A stretch of DNA of 64,000 nucleotides from Flavobacteriales bacterium (lineage in GTDB: Bacteria; Bacteroidota; Bacteroidia; Flavobacteriales_F; PHOS-HE28), in contig JADJQW010000003.1 in the NCBI GenBank assembly GCA_016712535.1, positions 124,001 through 188,000 of the forward strand. Direction: 5' to 3'. A program made the position numbers and the translations under genes. Positions 55,974 through 64,000 of the stretch are shown here, one piece after another. How positions within the stretch are numbered: position 1 is the stretch's first letter; the number at the start of each line of letters is the position of its first letter. Below the pieces are notes generated by a model. It searched no databases. It worked only from the letters and a program-made list of their open reading frames with translations, and was not told the DNA's origin.

Positions 55974-57251
55974 ATGAACCGTTGCGCTGTCCTTCTGAAA
56001 GAAATTGACCTTCGCGTATTGTATTTCCGCCTTGCCTTCTTGATCACCGCGCTTGGTTGCGCATTCGCCCTGCATGCCCAATCGAAATACGACGGTGACA
56101 ACACCCGCTATCGCACCATCTCGCTTGAGGAGCTTCCGGCGGCGCTGGCGAAGTCACCCGAGGCGCTATTGCTCGACGTGCGCACGCCGGGAGAGTTCAG
56201 CGATACATCGCATTGGACCAGCTTGAACATCGGCCACTTGAAAGGCGCGGCGAACATCGATGACCGCGAGGTGGGCAGGCGCTTGAGCGAGTTGCCCGAT
56301 CGGAACCGCCCGATCTACCTGTATTGCTCGCACAGCCAGCGCAGCCGCCGTGTGGGCAACTTGCTTGCGGACAGTGGCTACACCAATGTGATCAACGTGA
56401 ACGGCGGCATGAGCCGGTACTGGAACGAGCAGGATCGCCTGCCCATGATGGACGGGCTGATCGAGCAGTCAGTGGGTTATGGTATCGTGAACCCGAACCG
56501 GCTTTGTGAATGGACAGCACAACAGCCTGCCTTCTTTCTGGACGTGCGACCGGATTCGCTCTTCGAGGATGTCCGGCGACCGGAGTGGATGAACGCCTTC
56601 GGCTCGATCACTGGCAGCACGCGCATCCCGGGGGAGCGTTTGAGCGAAGCCAAAGACCGGATCCCGAGCGATCGCCCTATCGTGGTGGTGGCGAACGAAA
56701 CAGTGGACGAGACCTTGGCCGCGCTGGAGTTGCAGAAGCTCGGCTTCAGGGACGTTCACATCCTCTTCGAGGGATTGGAGAGCCTGATCGACCTCTCAGC
56801 GGAGCGCTGCCCGTGCAAGGACAGGATCTGGAAGAGCGACGCACCCTATTCAACGATTGGCTTGGATCAGCTGGACAGCAGCGCGATCCTTGCAGGCACG
56901 ATGGTCGTGATCGACATCCGGCCGACGGATGAATACGATGGCATCGCGAAGACGGGTTGGGCGAACCTGGGCCACTTCCGGATCGCGAGGCATCTGCCAG
57001 CTGCGGAAATGAAGGACCGGATGGGGTCGTTGGGGATCGCGAAGGAGACGCCGCTGGTGCTGGTGGGCCGAACGATGGAGGAAGACCTGTTCTCGGCGGC
57101 TCGCACGCTCACTGATCTGGGTTACACACAGGTGAAGATCCTCAGTAGTGGCATTTGGGGCATCCGATGGGAAGCGCATAACCTGCCGGGAATGGCAACT
57201 TGGGACACGTGGGTGATCCCTAACGCCAAGGCGAATCCTCAAGGTAAATGA
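55974..57251 (+). CDS. Secreted triple-rhodanese protein, only first domain with Cys
   Basis: The 425-residue protein has a hydrophobic signal (LAFLITALGCAFALHAQ) and three rhodanese-like domains: residues about 45-150, 165-275 and 285-410. The first has LLLDVRTPGEF and an active-site-type loop YCSHSQRSRR with Cys. In the second the loop is VVVANETVDE and in the third LVLVGRTMEED, so both lack the catalytic Cys. Rhodaneses move sulfane sulfur; with two degenerate domains a sensing or scaffold role is also possible. Its stop codon overlaps the ankyrin-like gene (ATGA). ATG 55974 is preferred to the preceding GTG. Confidence 0.82.
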   Translation: MNRCAVLLKEIDLRVLYFRLAFLITALGCAFALHAQSKYDGDNTRYRTISLEELPAALAKSPEALLLDVRTPGEFSDTSHWTSLNIGHLKGAANIDDREVGRRLSELPDRNRPIYLYCSHSQRSRRVGNLLADSGYTNVINVNGGMSRYWNEQDRLPMMDGLIEQSVGYGIVNPNRLCEWTAQQPAFFLDVRPDSLFEDVRRPEWMNAFGSITGSTRIPGERLSEAKDRIPSDRPIVVVANETVDETLAALELQKLGFRDVHILFEGLESLIDLSAERCPCKDRIWKSDAPYSTIGLDQLDSSAILAGTMVVIDIRPTDEYDGIAKTGWANLGHFRIARHLPAAEMKDRMGSLGIAKETPLVLVGRTMEEDLFSAARTLTDLGYTQVKILSSGIWGIRWEAHNLPGMATWDTWVIPNAKANPQGK

Positions 57252-57769
57252 TCAAGAATATGCACCGCAGACACTTCCTCGCCACAACAACCCTCAGCCT
57301 CCCGCTGCTGGGCAGCAGTGCCCTTTTCGCCCAGGACACCATGAACCCCGCCAAGCCCGCGCAGCTCGCTCCAGAGCTGGTGAAAGAGTTCGTGCGGGTG
57401 GGACACAACAGCCTGCCGGAGGTGCAGCGTATGTTGAAGGAACATCCCGGCTTGCTCAACGCGAGTTGGGATGTGGGCGGTGGCGACTTCGAGACGGCAC
57501 TGGAAGGCGCTGGCCATGTCGGCGACCGCGAGATCGCGGAGTACCTGATCGGCCAAGGTGCGCGCGCCAACATCTTCGTGCTCACCATGCTCGGGCAAAC
57601 GGCGATCGTGAAAGGGCTGCTCGCGCTCAATCCGCAACAGCTTCGCTCCAAGGGCCCGCACGGGCTCACGCTGCTGCATCACGCGACACGTGGCGGCGAG
57701 CCGGCGAAGGAGTTGCTGGAGCACATCCAAGGTCTCGGGCTCACTGACATGAAGCTCCCGATGCCTTGA
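57248..57769 (+). CDS. Ankyrin-like protein with Tat-like signal
   Basis: The 173-residue protein has RRHFLATTTLSLPLLGSSAL, a twin-arginine-type signal ending ALFAQ, then three to four ankyrin-like repeats (LPEVQRMLKEHPGLLNA, DREIAEYLIGQGARAN, LTLLHHATRGGEPAKELLEH). Ankyrin repeats serve protein binding. It is translationally coupled to the triple-rhodanese gene by a four-base overlap, so a functional pair in the periplasm is likely. A fragment of a second copy is at 61125-61199. Start ATG 57248 is supported by the overlap; ATG 57260 would remove four residues. Confidence 0.8.
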   Translation: MIKNMHRRHFLATTTLSLPLLGSSALFAQDTMNPAKPAQLAPELVKEFVRVGHNSLPEVQRMLKEHPGLLNASWDVGGGDFETALEGAGHVGDREIAEYLIGQGARANIFVLTMLGQTAIVKGLLALNPQQLRSKGPHGLTLLHHATRGGEPAKELLEHIQGLGLTDMKLPMP

Positions 57770-57781
57770 ACAAGTGTGTCG

Positions 57782-60700
57782 TTACTGCTTCACGAAGCGC
57801 GCCACCCGACCGGCTGAGGAACGCACGAGGTAGCTGCCCGGTGCGAGTTCAGCAACGCTGAGCATCGCGTTTCCGCTCGTGTTGACGAGCGCGGTCTTGA
57901 GCACGCGCCCGCTCATGTCCAGCACATGCATCGAAACATCGCCACCACCGATCGGACAAGAGACCCTGAGAAGGTCATGGACCGGATTGGGTGCGATGAT
58001 GAGCTCGGGACTTTCCTCTTCGGCTATGGAGGTGCTTTGAGGGATGCCGAACTTCACCAGGACGGCGTCGTTCGTGTTGATCGCAGCATGCGTACTGGTG
58101 CCGTCATTCGGGTCGAGCGTAACGATGCCCGCCTCGTACTCAACGAATGAGTACAGGCTCGACCCGAAGTTCCCGCCCACTAGCACCGTGTTCCAATCCG
58201 CACTGATCGCTGTGGCTGAACTGATCATGGTGCTGCTCGGGTGCGTACCGTTCACCGCCCATAATGGCAACCCCGAAGGGTCGAATGCGGCCACCAGCAT
58301 ATCCGAGGCCCCAGTGCTATTAAGGATTGTGCCCCCGAATGTGATGCTGCCGCTGAAGGTGCCCGCCAGGACGATATCGCCCCCCGGGCGATGGGCCAAC
58401 GCATAACCATTGCTGCTTCCTGTGGTTTGGAATTGCTGGACCCATTGGTCGTTGCCGAGCGGATCGAAGGCAGCGAGGAACATGCGATAATTGAAGTTGG
58501 CCCCGCTCAGTGTGGTCGATCCAAAGTCCACCTCCTGGGTGAATGATCCCGTGATGATGGTGGAACCGTCAGGCAGCACCAGCAGGCCGGGACTGACTTT
58601 GTACCCAGCCCCGGTGAAGGCCTTTGCCCATTGGAAAACGCCGGTCCCGTCATACTTGGCGAGGAAGATGTCCGCTGTGAGGCCGCCAGTGCCCGTCAAG
58701 GTGAAGCCATCGAACGAAGCGGTGGCGCGGAACTCACCCAGCACATAGATGTTGCCTGATGCGTCCAGGCCCAGGTCGCGACCGGCATCGGCGTTCGGTC
58801 CGCCCAATTGCCGCGTCCAAAGAACGTTGCCGTTTGCACCGTATCGTACCAATATGCCATCCGTGTTGCCAAGACTTGTGTGCGAGTTAATGCCGATCGT
58901 CGCTGCGCCGCTGAAGGAACCGGTAACAATGACGTCGCCATTGATGGCTATTCGCACTTTGCTGAACGCGTCGGCACCCGATCCACCCGCACTACTCGAC
59001 CAGATGCATTGTCCGTTGGTGTCGAACCGGGCTACGAATGCATCGATGCCGCCCTGGCTCACGCGATCGATCGCACCGAACCCGGTTGTGTCGGAAAAGG
59101 AACCGCTTGCCAGCACATCGCCGTTCGGGGCTATCGCAACGCCGGTCAGGTTGTTGATCCCCGTTTCCGGATCGGGGCTCAATGCGTTGCGGCTCTTCAG
59201 CATCAAGGTCCACGCGCAATCCCCGCTCGCATCGCGCTTGCCCAGGTAGGCCGCGCGAGCGCTGGTGTACGCGAGTAACGTGTCATCGCAGACCACGAGG
59301 CTTCCTTCGAACTGCCCGGCATGGATCATGGTCCCGTCGACGTTCAGGATCACGTTCGAAACAGCATCACTTGCGCCACGATGCACCGTGGCCGTGCGGT
59401 ACCATTTCGGGTTGCGTTGGTTGTTGTAGTGCGCGATCGCTGCCAGGCCGCTGCCGGCAGGATCTCCACCGGTCACTATTCCTGGTTCATAATCCACGGT
59501 GATAATTCCCCAGCCAATGAGGCTGCCGCCCAATAGAGTGAGTTCGTCGTTCGGCTGCAGGAAGAGTCGTGACGGACCGCTGCCTCCCATCAACGAATCA
59601 AGGGCAAGGCATGTCCCACTCGTGTTGAACAAGGCGATGGCATCGTTGCCGAGTCCACCATTGACCAGATCGAATGGGCCAACGGCGCAAGGTGTGGCAC
59701 AGTCGTAGTTGAAATCCACCCATGCGTTGCCGTTCGTGGTTATGGCCATGTCTCCCGGCGTCCCAACGTCAGTTCCCACAGAGCTTGGAGCCAGCCCTTG
59801 CGCCCACTGCAGCGAACCGGCCGCATTGAAGTACGCGAGGAAACAATCCGTGCCTACGCTGGTGATGAGATTGGTCCCGTCGATCTCCAACGTAGTATCA
59901 TGCGCTCCATGCACGAAGACGCCGCTACCGTTCGTGCCCACGCTTCCCACGAAGGAGCGGTCCGATACGTCGCCGAATCGCTTGGCCCAGGCACAGGTCC
60001 CGTTCGGCTCGAAACGCGCGAGGAACAGGTCGTCGGGTCCGACCGTACTGAGCGACACGCCGCCGAAGTCACCGGTGCCGCTGAAGCGCCCGAAGACATA
60101 GCTGTTCCCGCTCTGGTCGCTATGGATCTTAGCGGTATAGCTAGAAGTCATGGTGAATACTTGAGGTTCGTCCGAACCACCCGCGCGCACGGCCCATTGC
60201 AGGTTGCCGCTGGGGTCGTAGGTGGCCAGGTAACCGGTGGCGCTGTCGTGCGTGGCGTTGAGGGTGGTGCCGCCCAAGGTGATGCTGGCCCCGCTGAAGT
60301 CGCCGGCCACATGGATGTTGCCGAGGCCATCGACGCTTACGCCCCAAGTGCTCTCTTCGCCCGGCCCGCCCATCTGCCGCACCCACACCATGTTGCCCTG
60401 CGCATCGTAGCGTGCCAGGAAGGCATCGGTGCCCTGCGCTGTGAGCGGGTTGCCATCGAAATCCTGCGTGCCGTTGAAGAAGCCAGCCACGTAGATGGCA
60501 TTGCTTCCCTCGCTGTCCATGTGTTGTCCCCAACCGCTCACGGGCCGTGTCCAGGCCACTTGCCCGATGCTGTCGAAACGCACCAGGCTGGGGTTGCTCA
60601 CCAGGCGGTCGTGAACGAAGAAGGTCTGCTGCGGCTGTCCGGGATTGCTCAATGCGTAGGCGTACACGTTGTAGTCGTCGGTCACGGTCATGCCGCTAAA

Positions 60701-60817
60701 GCCTGCCTCCCAGCCCACATTGGGCACGTTGGGCATGCTCGTGCTCCAGAGGTGCTGGGGCGTTTGGGCGGTAACGGCGGTGGAAGTAAGGAGCAGGAGG
60801 GCGGAGAGGATTCGCAT
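57782..60817 (-). CDS. Large T9SS cargo protein with SBBP-type beta-propeller repeats
   Basis: The 1011-residue protein has a signal peptide (ILSALLLLTSTAVTAQ). About a dozen repeats follow with the pattern DAFLARYDAQGNMVWVRQMGG, then LGNIHVAGDFSGA, and FGGTTL or similar: the SBBP / beta-propeller repeat of T9SS proteins. The end (LIIAPNPVHDLLRVSC to ARFVKQ) is a type A sorting domain. It is a surface protein of unknown ligand. It lies convergent to the ankyrin-like gene with a 12-base gap. The start ATG 60817 gives a standard signal. Confidence 0.87.
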   Translation of the reverse strand: MRILSALLLLTSTAVTAQTPQHLWSTSMPNVPNVGWEAGFSGMTVTDDYNVYAYALSNPGQPQQTFFVHDRLVSNPSLVRFDSIGQVAWTRPVSGWGQHMDSEGSNAIYVAGFFNGTQDFDGNPLTAQGTDAFLARYDAQGNMVWVRQMGGPGEESTWGVSVDGLGNIHVAGDFSGASITLGGTTLNATHDSATGYLATYDPSGNLQWAVRAGGSDEPQVFTMTSSYTAKIHSDQSGNSYVFGRFSGTGDFGGVSLSTVGPDDLFLARFEPNGTCAWAKRFGDVSDRSFVGSVGTNGSGVFVHGAHDTTLEIDGTNLITSVGTDCFLAYFNAAGSLQWAQGLAPSSVGTDVGTPGDMAITTNGNAWVDFNYDCATPCAVGPFDLVNGGLGNDAIALFNTSGTCLALDSLMGGSGPSRLFLQPNDELTLLGGSLIGWGIITVDYEPGIVTGGDPAGSGLAAIAHYNNQRNPKWYRTATVHRGASDAVSNVILNVDGTMIHAGQFEGSLVVCDDTLLAYTSARAAYLGKRDASGDCAWTLMLKSRNALSPDPETGINNLTGVAIAPNGDVLASGSFSDTTGFGAIDRVSQGGIDAFVARFDTNGQCIWSSSAGGSGADAFSKVRIAINGDVIVTGSFSGAATIGINSHTSLGNTDGILVRYGANGNVLWTRQLGGPNADAGRDLGLDASGNIYVLGEFRATASFDGFTLTGTGGLTADIFLAKYDGTGVFQWAKAFTGAGYKVSPGLLVLPDGSTIITGSFTQEVDFGSTTLSGANFNYRMFLAAFDPLGNDQWVQQFQTTGSSNGYALAHRPGGDIVLAGTFSGSITFGGTILNSTGASDMLVAAFDPSGLPLWAVNGTHPSSTMISSATAISADWNTVLVGGNFGSSLYSFVEYEAGIVTLDPNDGTSTHAAINTNDAVLVKFGIPQSTSIAEEESPELIIAPNPVHDLLRVSCPIGGGDVSMHVLDMSGRVLKTALVNTSGNAMLSVAELAPGSYLVRSSAGRVARFVKQ

Positions 60818-60905
60818 CGATCTCGGAATGAGGAGCTAAAATAAATGTCGTTGCGGAGCGCTGTTCCTATCCGCGCCCATCAGCCCTGCACGCACCCCCA
60901 CCGGA

Positions 60906-61121
60906 CTATTCCCGCGCCACCTGCACGAAGACCGGCGCCTGCTCGCTCAGCAAATCCGCGGTGATCTGTTTCGTCTGCTTCATGCGCACGTCCATGAGAA
61001 AGATGTCGTAGACGGGTCGCTCCTCTTCGTTCACGTGCGGCTTGCCGCCATAGCCGAGCAAGTTCTCTTCGGGGCTCCACGCAGGCCAGTCCTCATCGAA
61101 GCCATCGGGCGTTAGTTGCTG
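60906..61121 (-). pseudogene. 3' remnant of a TolB-like propeller gene
   Basis: Read on the minus strand from about 61121, the sequence QQLTPDGFDEDWPAWSPEEN runs to EERPVYDIFLMDVRMKQTKQ and LSEQAPVFVQVARE then TAG. It matches the C-terminal 70 residues of the complete TolB-like gene at 62545-63549 (QQLTPDGFDEDWHSWSPDEN and LSEQAPVFVLATV). The 5' part is missing: homology stops at 61121, four bases from the ankyrin remnant. The frame is intact, but there is no start of its own. Confidence 0.8.
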
Positions 61122-61124
61122 CCC

Positions 61125-61199
61125 GGCGGCGGACCTGCGAAGGAGTTGCTGGAACTCATCCAAGGGCTCGGGCTTACGGAGATGAAGGTTGCGATGCCG
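61125..61199 (+). pseudogene. 3' remnant of an ankyrin-like gene
   Basis: The plus strand encodes GGGPAKELLELIQGLGLTEM and then KVAMP, matching the C-terminal 25 residues of the ankyrin-like protein of 57248-57769 (GGEPAKELLEHIQGLGLTDM, KLPMP) at about 20 of 25 positions. The stop codon is replaced by TTA, so the frame runs on. The 5' part is missing exactly where the TolB remnant, in the opposite direction, also begins. Confidence 0.78.
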
Positions 61200-61243
61200 T
61201 TAGGTGATTCACGGAAGGCGTTCCCGTGTAACATGTCGCGCGC

Positions 61244-62548
61244 TCAGGGCAGGTCGATCACGGCCCCACGATGGACCACGGTCTTGATCGCTCGGGTGTT
61301 CTTGATCGATTGCAGCGGATCGCCGGTCAAGAGCAACAGGTCGGCATGCTTGCCGGTAGCTATCGAGCCGTTCTCCGTTTGCGTTCCGAAGAATTCCGCT
61401 GGCCTGATCGTTGCCGAGCGTAAGACCTCTGCGGTCGCCAGGCCCGCGCCCACCAATAGCTCCAGTTCCTCATGAAGGCCGATGCCGGGGTAAACGAACG
61501 CCTGTCCGCATAGATCACTTCCGGCCAGCAAGGGAACTCCTCGCTCGTGCATGTGCTTCACCAGTGCCAGTTGTCGCTCGAAGGCTTGATGCAGGCTGTC
61601 CCTCGCTCGCGCGGAAGAATATCGCTCGGTCCGACCGCTGAGCCATTGTCGCCATTCACCTCGCAACCCGGGAACGAGAGCGTCGAGTGTGGTGTCGCGC
61701 AAAGAGGGCTCATGGGCGCGAGCCTTGCGGTCGTATACGACCAATGTCGGACACGACCAGGCCGCGTTCATTTCCAAGAGCGACGCGATGCTGTCCAAAC
61801 GCGCGGGATCGGCATTCCATAACTCATCAAGCCGGTTCAGGTGCTCCACGCTGCGCTGGCCGGAACGAATGGCACGCTCAGGATCAACGAACTCGGAGAG
61901 ATGGCCGGCGAAGGGTATGCCTCGTGCCGTGCAGTGATCGGCTATGCGCTGGAATTCCGGGCCGTCGAGCAGTGAGTACACTTTGATGAAGTCCGCGCCG
62001 TTGGCAACAAGGCTGTCGATCACGGCTGCGATATCCGAGGAGCTGTTCAGCGGCAGCGTGAAGTCAAGGAACACCGGTGGATCTCCATCCAGGATGGGGC
62101 CGCAAGCCATGATGTCCGGACCAAGCCGGGGATCGGCTTGCACGCGTTGCTTGAAGGCCTTGGCTATTCCTAGGTCTCCGCCCATGTCGCGCACGCCGGT
62201 GATGCCATGCCGCAAGAGGGCCGGCAGTAGAAGTGTGGCGTTCGTGTCGCTCCAGCACACATGCACATGCATGTCCCACAGGCCGGGCATGGCGTACTTG
62301 CCGGTACCATCGATCACGCGCACCTCCGGACCGGGCTGCCAGGAAGCTTCGTCAGCCATTACCGCTGTGAAGCGGCCATCCTTGATCGCGATGAGTTGAT
62401 CAGGTACCACGCGACCACCCAGAACATCCACCAAGTTGACGTGACGGATCACCAGGTCTGGCGCGTCCAGTTCAAGTGCGATACCGCTTGGCCTGCAGCA
62501 AGCCAATGCTGCGACCACCGCGGGAAGAACCAGGAATCGCATGCTCAT
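61244..62548 (-). CDS. Amidohydrolase-family lipoprotein
   Basis: The 434-residue protein has a lipobox-like end of the signal (VVAALACC). The metal-dependent hydrolase motifs are GLWDMHVHVCW (HxH), the FIKVYSLLDGPEF block, the GHLSE and SVEHLNRLDE histidines, and AGSDLCGQ with the catalytic Asp, ending TGDPLQSIKNTRAIKTVVHRG. It resembles imidazolonepropionase/prolidase-type amidohydrolases. The substrate is not identifiable. It is last in the operon with two TolB-like proteins; the start overlaps the TolB-like stop by four bases. Confidence 0.85.
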   Translation of the reverse strand: MSMRFLVLPAVVAALACCRPSGIALELDAPDLVIRHVNLVDVLGGRVVPDQLIAIKDGRFTAVMADEASWQPGPEVRVIDGTGKYAMPGLWDMHVHVCWSDTNATLLLPALLRHGITGVRDMGGDLGIAKAFKQRVQADPRLGPDIMACGPILDGDPPVFLDFTLPLNSSSDIAAVIDSLVANGADFIKVYSLLDGPEFQRIADHCTARGIPFAGHLSEFVDPERAIRSGQRSVEHLNRLDELWNADPARLDSIASLLEMNAAWSCPTLVVYDRKARAHEPSLRDTTLDALVPGLRGEWRQWLSGRTERYSSARARDSLHQAFERQLALVKHMHERGVPLLAGSDLCGQAFVYPGIGLHEELELLVGAGLATAEVLRSATIRPAEFFGTQTENGSIATGKHADLLLLTGDPLQSIKNTRAIKTVVHRGAVIDLP

Positions 62549-63549
62549 GGTTTCGGACCGGATCGCGTGGCAACGGTCGCCAGCACGAACACCGGCGCCT
62601 GCTCGCTCAGCGTATCCGTGGTGAGCTGCTTCGCCTGCTTGGTGCGCATGTCCATGAGATAGATGTCGTAGATCGGGCGTTCCTCGTCGCTCACGAGCGG
62701 CGTGCCGCTGTGCACGAGCAGGTTCTCATCCGGGCTCCAGCTGTGCCAGTCCTCGTCGAAGCCATCAGGCGTGAGCTGCTGCTCGTCGGTTCCATTGGGG
62801 TTGATCGAGAAGATGCTGAGGTTGCCCTTGCGCTTGGAGCAATAGGTGATGCGCCCGCTCTTCAGCCAGGTCGGCGGACCGGCGTGATAGGCCCACCACT
62901 CGGCGGTCGTGTCGGTGGCCGGGTAGTGCGTGAGCTGCCGCAGGCCGCTGCCATCGGTGTGGATGATGTGCAGTTCGGCGGGATAGCCGTGCTTCACTTT
63001 CTCTTTCGCGCCCCGGAAGACGACCTGTTCGCCATCCGGTGAGAAGCATGGGTCGTTGGCGTAGGCCAGGCCGTGGTAGAGCGTGTCGAGGATCGCGCCC
63101 TCCTTGCTGATGCGGAAGAAGGCCGTATCAGCCTGCCCCGGCCCTGAGCCGGGGTTGATGCCTTTCGGGTCAACGATGAACTCGGCGCCGTTGAAGCGCG
63201 AGCCCATCCAGCTGTCCTGCAATTGCCGGTCGCTGATGCGGCGTACGTGGTCACCGTTCGCGTCCATCTCGTAGAGGAAGTAGCAGCGGTGGCAGGTGTC
63301 GCGGTCGCTGAGGAAGAGAAGGCGATCGCCGTAGGCCGCGTACACCCACTCCACGCCGGGCGTATTGGTGATGTTGCGCCGGTTCTTGCCATCGAGGTCC
63401 ATCACGAAGATCTCGTAGTTGTCCTCCGGCGTGTTCGTGTACACGTTGAAGGCGATGCGGAGATCCGGTGCTTGTTCGTGCTGCTCCACAGGCGTGGGAG
63501 CGCCGCAAGCCACCGCAAGGAGAACGGTGAAGAGGATCGCCGTTCTCAT
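62545..63549 (-). CDS. TolB-like PD40 beta-propeller lipoprotein
   Basis: The 334-residue protein has a lipobox (LLAVACG, Cys near residue 15). PD40-type repeats follow, such as IFVMDLDGKNRRNITNTPGV, YEMDANGDHVRRISD, CFSPDGEQVVFRGA, IHTDGSGLRQLTHYPATDT and INPNGTDEQQLTPDGFDED. Propellers of this type bind proteins or polymers in the periplasm; TolB itself is shorter in motif and linked to Tol-Pal, which is not seen here. It overlaps the amidohydrolase at its 3' end and the upstream partial propeller at its 5' end (both ATGA). A truncated copy lies at 60906-61121. Confidence 0.83.
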   Translation of the reverse strand: MRTAILFTVLLAVACGAPTPVEQHEQAPDLRIAFNVYTNTPEDNYEIFVMDLDGKNRRNITNTPGVEWVYAAYGDRLLFLSDRDTCHRCYFLYEMDANGDHVRRISDRQLQDSWMGSRFNGAEFIVDPKGINPGSGPGQADTAFFRISKEGAILDTLYHGLAYANDPCFSPDGEQVVFRGAKEKVKHGYPAELHIIHTDGSGLRQLTHYPATDTTAEWWAYHAGPPTWLKSGRITYCSKRKGNLSIFSINPNGTDEQQLTPDGFDEDWHSWSPDENLLVHSGTPLVSDEERPIYDIYLMDMRTKQAKQLTTDTLSEQAPVFVLATVATRSGPKP

Positions 63550-64000
63550 TGTTTCCGAGGATGCATCGGCCGCCACGCCCCAGCTTCATCGCGACCGTCA
63601 TTATCGGTGAGGGGGCGTATGCCCGTTCCATCGGGCCGCACCAGGACCAGCTCCGTGCTGCGAGGCCGAACGCTCGTGTACGCGATCCATTGGCCATCCG
63701 GCGACCAGGCCGGCCATCGGTTGTCGAAGCCATCATCGACCAGCACGTGGTCGTCGGTGCCATCAGGTCGGATCATCCGCAGGTGACAACCGGCGCGGTC
63801 GCAGCTGTGGTATGCGATCCACGCCCCGTCCGGCGACCAGTCGGCCAGTCCGTCGAAGCGGGCCGTTCCTTCCAGCCGTGTCTCCTCACGCGTGCGCAGG
63901 TCCATGATCATCAGCTCGCCATCCGCCTGATGCACTGCGGTGTCACGGGCCGGGAAGATGCGCAGGTACACCATGTGCGTGCCATCCGGCGAAAAGCGCG
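63546..64000 (-). CDS. TolB-like PD40 protein, 5' end outside the window
   Basis: The reading frame is open to the right edge: codons before 63974 read RFSPDGTHMVYLRIFPARD, so the gene starts outside. The visible part has two further PD40 repeats (DWSPDGAWIAYHS, AWSPDGQWIAYTS) and ends EAGAWRPMHPRKQ. It is the upstream partner of the complete TolB-like gene (ATGA overlap), so at least three genes form the operon. Confidence 0.8.
   Translation of the reverse strand, partial: RFSPDGTHMVYLRIFPARDTAVHQADGELMIMDLRTREETRLEGTARFDGLADWSPDGAWIAYHSCDRAGCHLRMIRPDGTDDHVLVDDGFDNRWPAWSPDGQWIAYTSVRPRSTELVLVRPDGTGIRPLTDNDGRDEAGAWRPMHPRKQ

Overview
The window is GC-rich, gene-dense DNA that looks like a chromosome segment from a high-GC member of the Bacteroidota, probably the Flavobacteriales. 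The taxon is inferred from gene content. The signs are a type IX secretion system (T9SS) gene (porT) in its usual neighbourhood with ubiE, trmH and a TamL-type outer-membrane protein; seven proteins ending in T9SS-type sorting domains; CusA fused to TolC; paired DUF1501/DUF1800 genes; DUF2851; and -7 promoter elements of the TAnnTTTG type. No rRNA, tRNA, CRISPR array, insertion sequence or prophage was seen.

Layout. 1-10.4 kb: tamL (runs off the left edge) and trmH diverge from one shared CATG. An FAD-dehydrogenase follows. The tightly packed operon aspartate aminotransferase > hldE-like kinase > ubiE > porT comes next, then a small membrane protein, and meaB with an uncharacterised secreted protein. 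10.4-25.0 kb: an all-minus array of four large modular T9SS cargo proteins. Three of them are each preceded, in the same operon, by a small secreted protein of one apparent family. 25.1-30.7 kb: an aminotransferase, two DUF1573 proteins, and the DUF1501/DUF1800 pair. 30.9-39.1 kb: housekeeping genes (xth, pyrF, DUF2851, DUF4956 plus VTC domain, cdd, pdhA, a lipoprotein, pdhC, an ICMT-like methyltransferase). 39.2-55.9 kb: a MacA-like adaptor and a MacB-like ATPase on the plus strand, with two FtsX/MacB-type permeases further along. A minus-strand metal-efflux cassette (His-rich protein, CusA-TolC, CusB) lies between the ATPase and the first permease. A desaturase/CsbD pair, a cold-shock gene and a secreted esterase are interspersed. 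56-64 kb: a triple-rhodanese protein coupled to an ankyrin-like protein, a large T9SS beta-propeller protein, gene remnants, and an operon of TolB-like propeller proteins ending in an amidohydrolase.

Most notable: (1) the repeated pairing of a small secreted protein (predicted ferredoxin-like fold) with a giant T9SS cargo protein that varies in module number; (2) three vestiges of lost paralogues, namely an FtsX 3' tail and a head-to-head pair of TolB and ankyrin 3' fragments; (3) a one-base frameshift at the 3' end of pdhA; (4) an ABC export locus apparently split by the RND cassette; (5) a recurrent promoter core CTGCCTACTTT. All family names come from reading translated sequence by eye; no database search was run.
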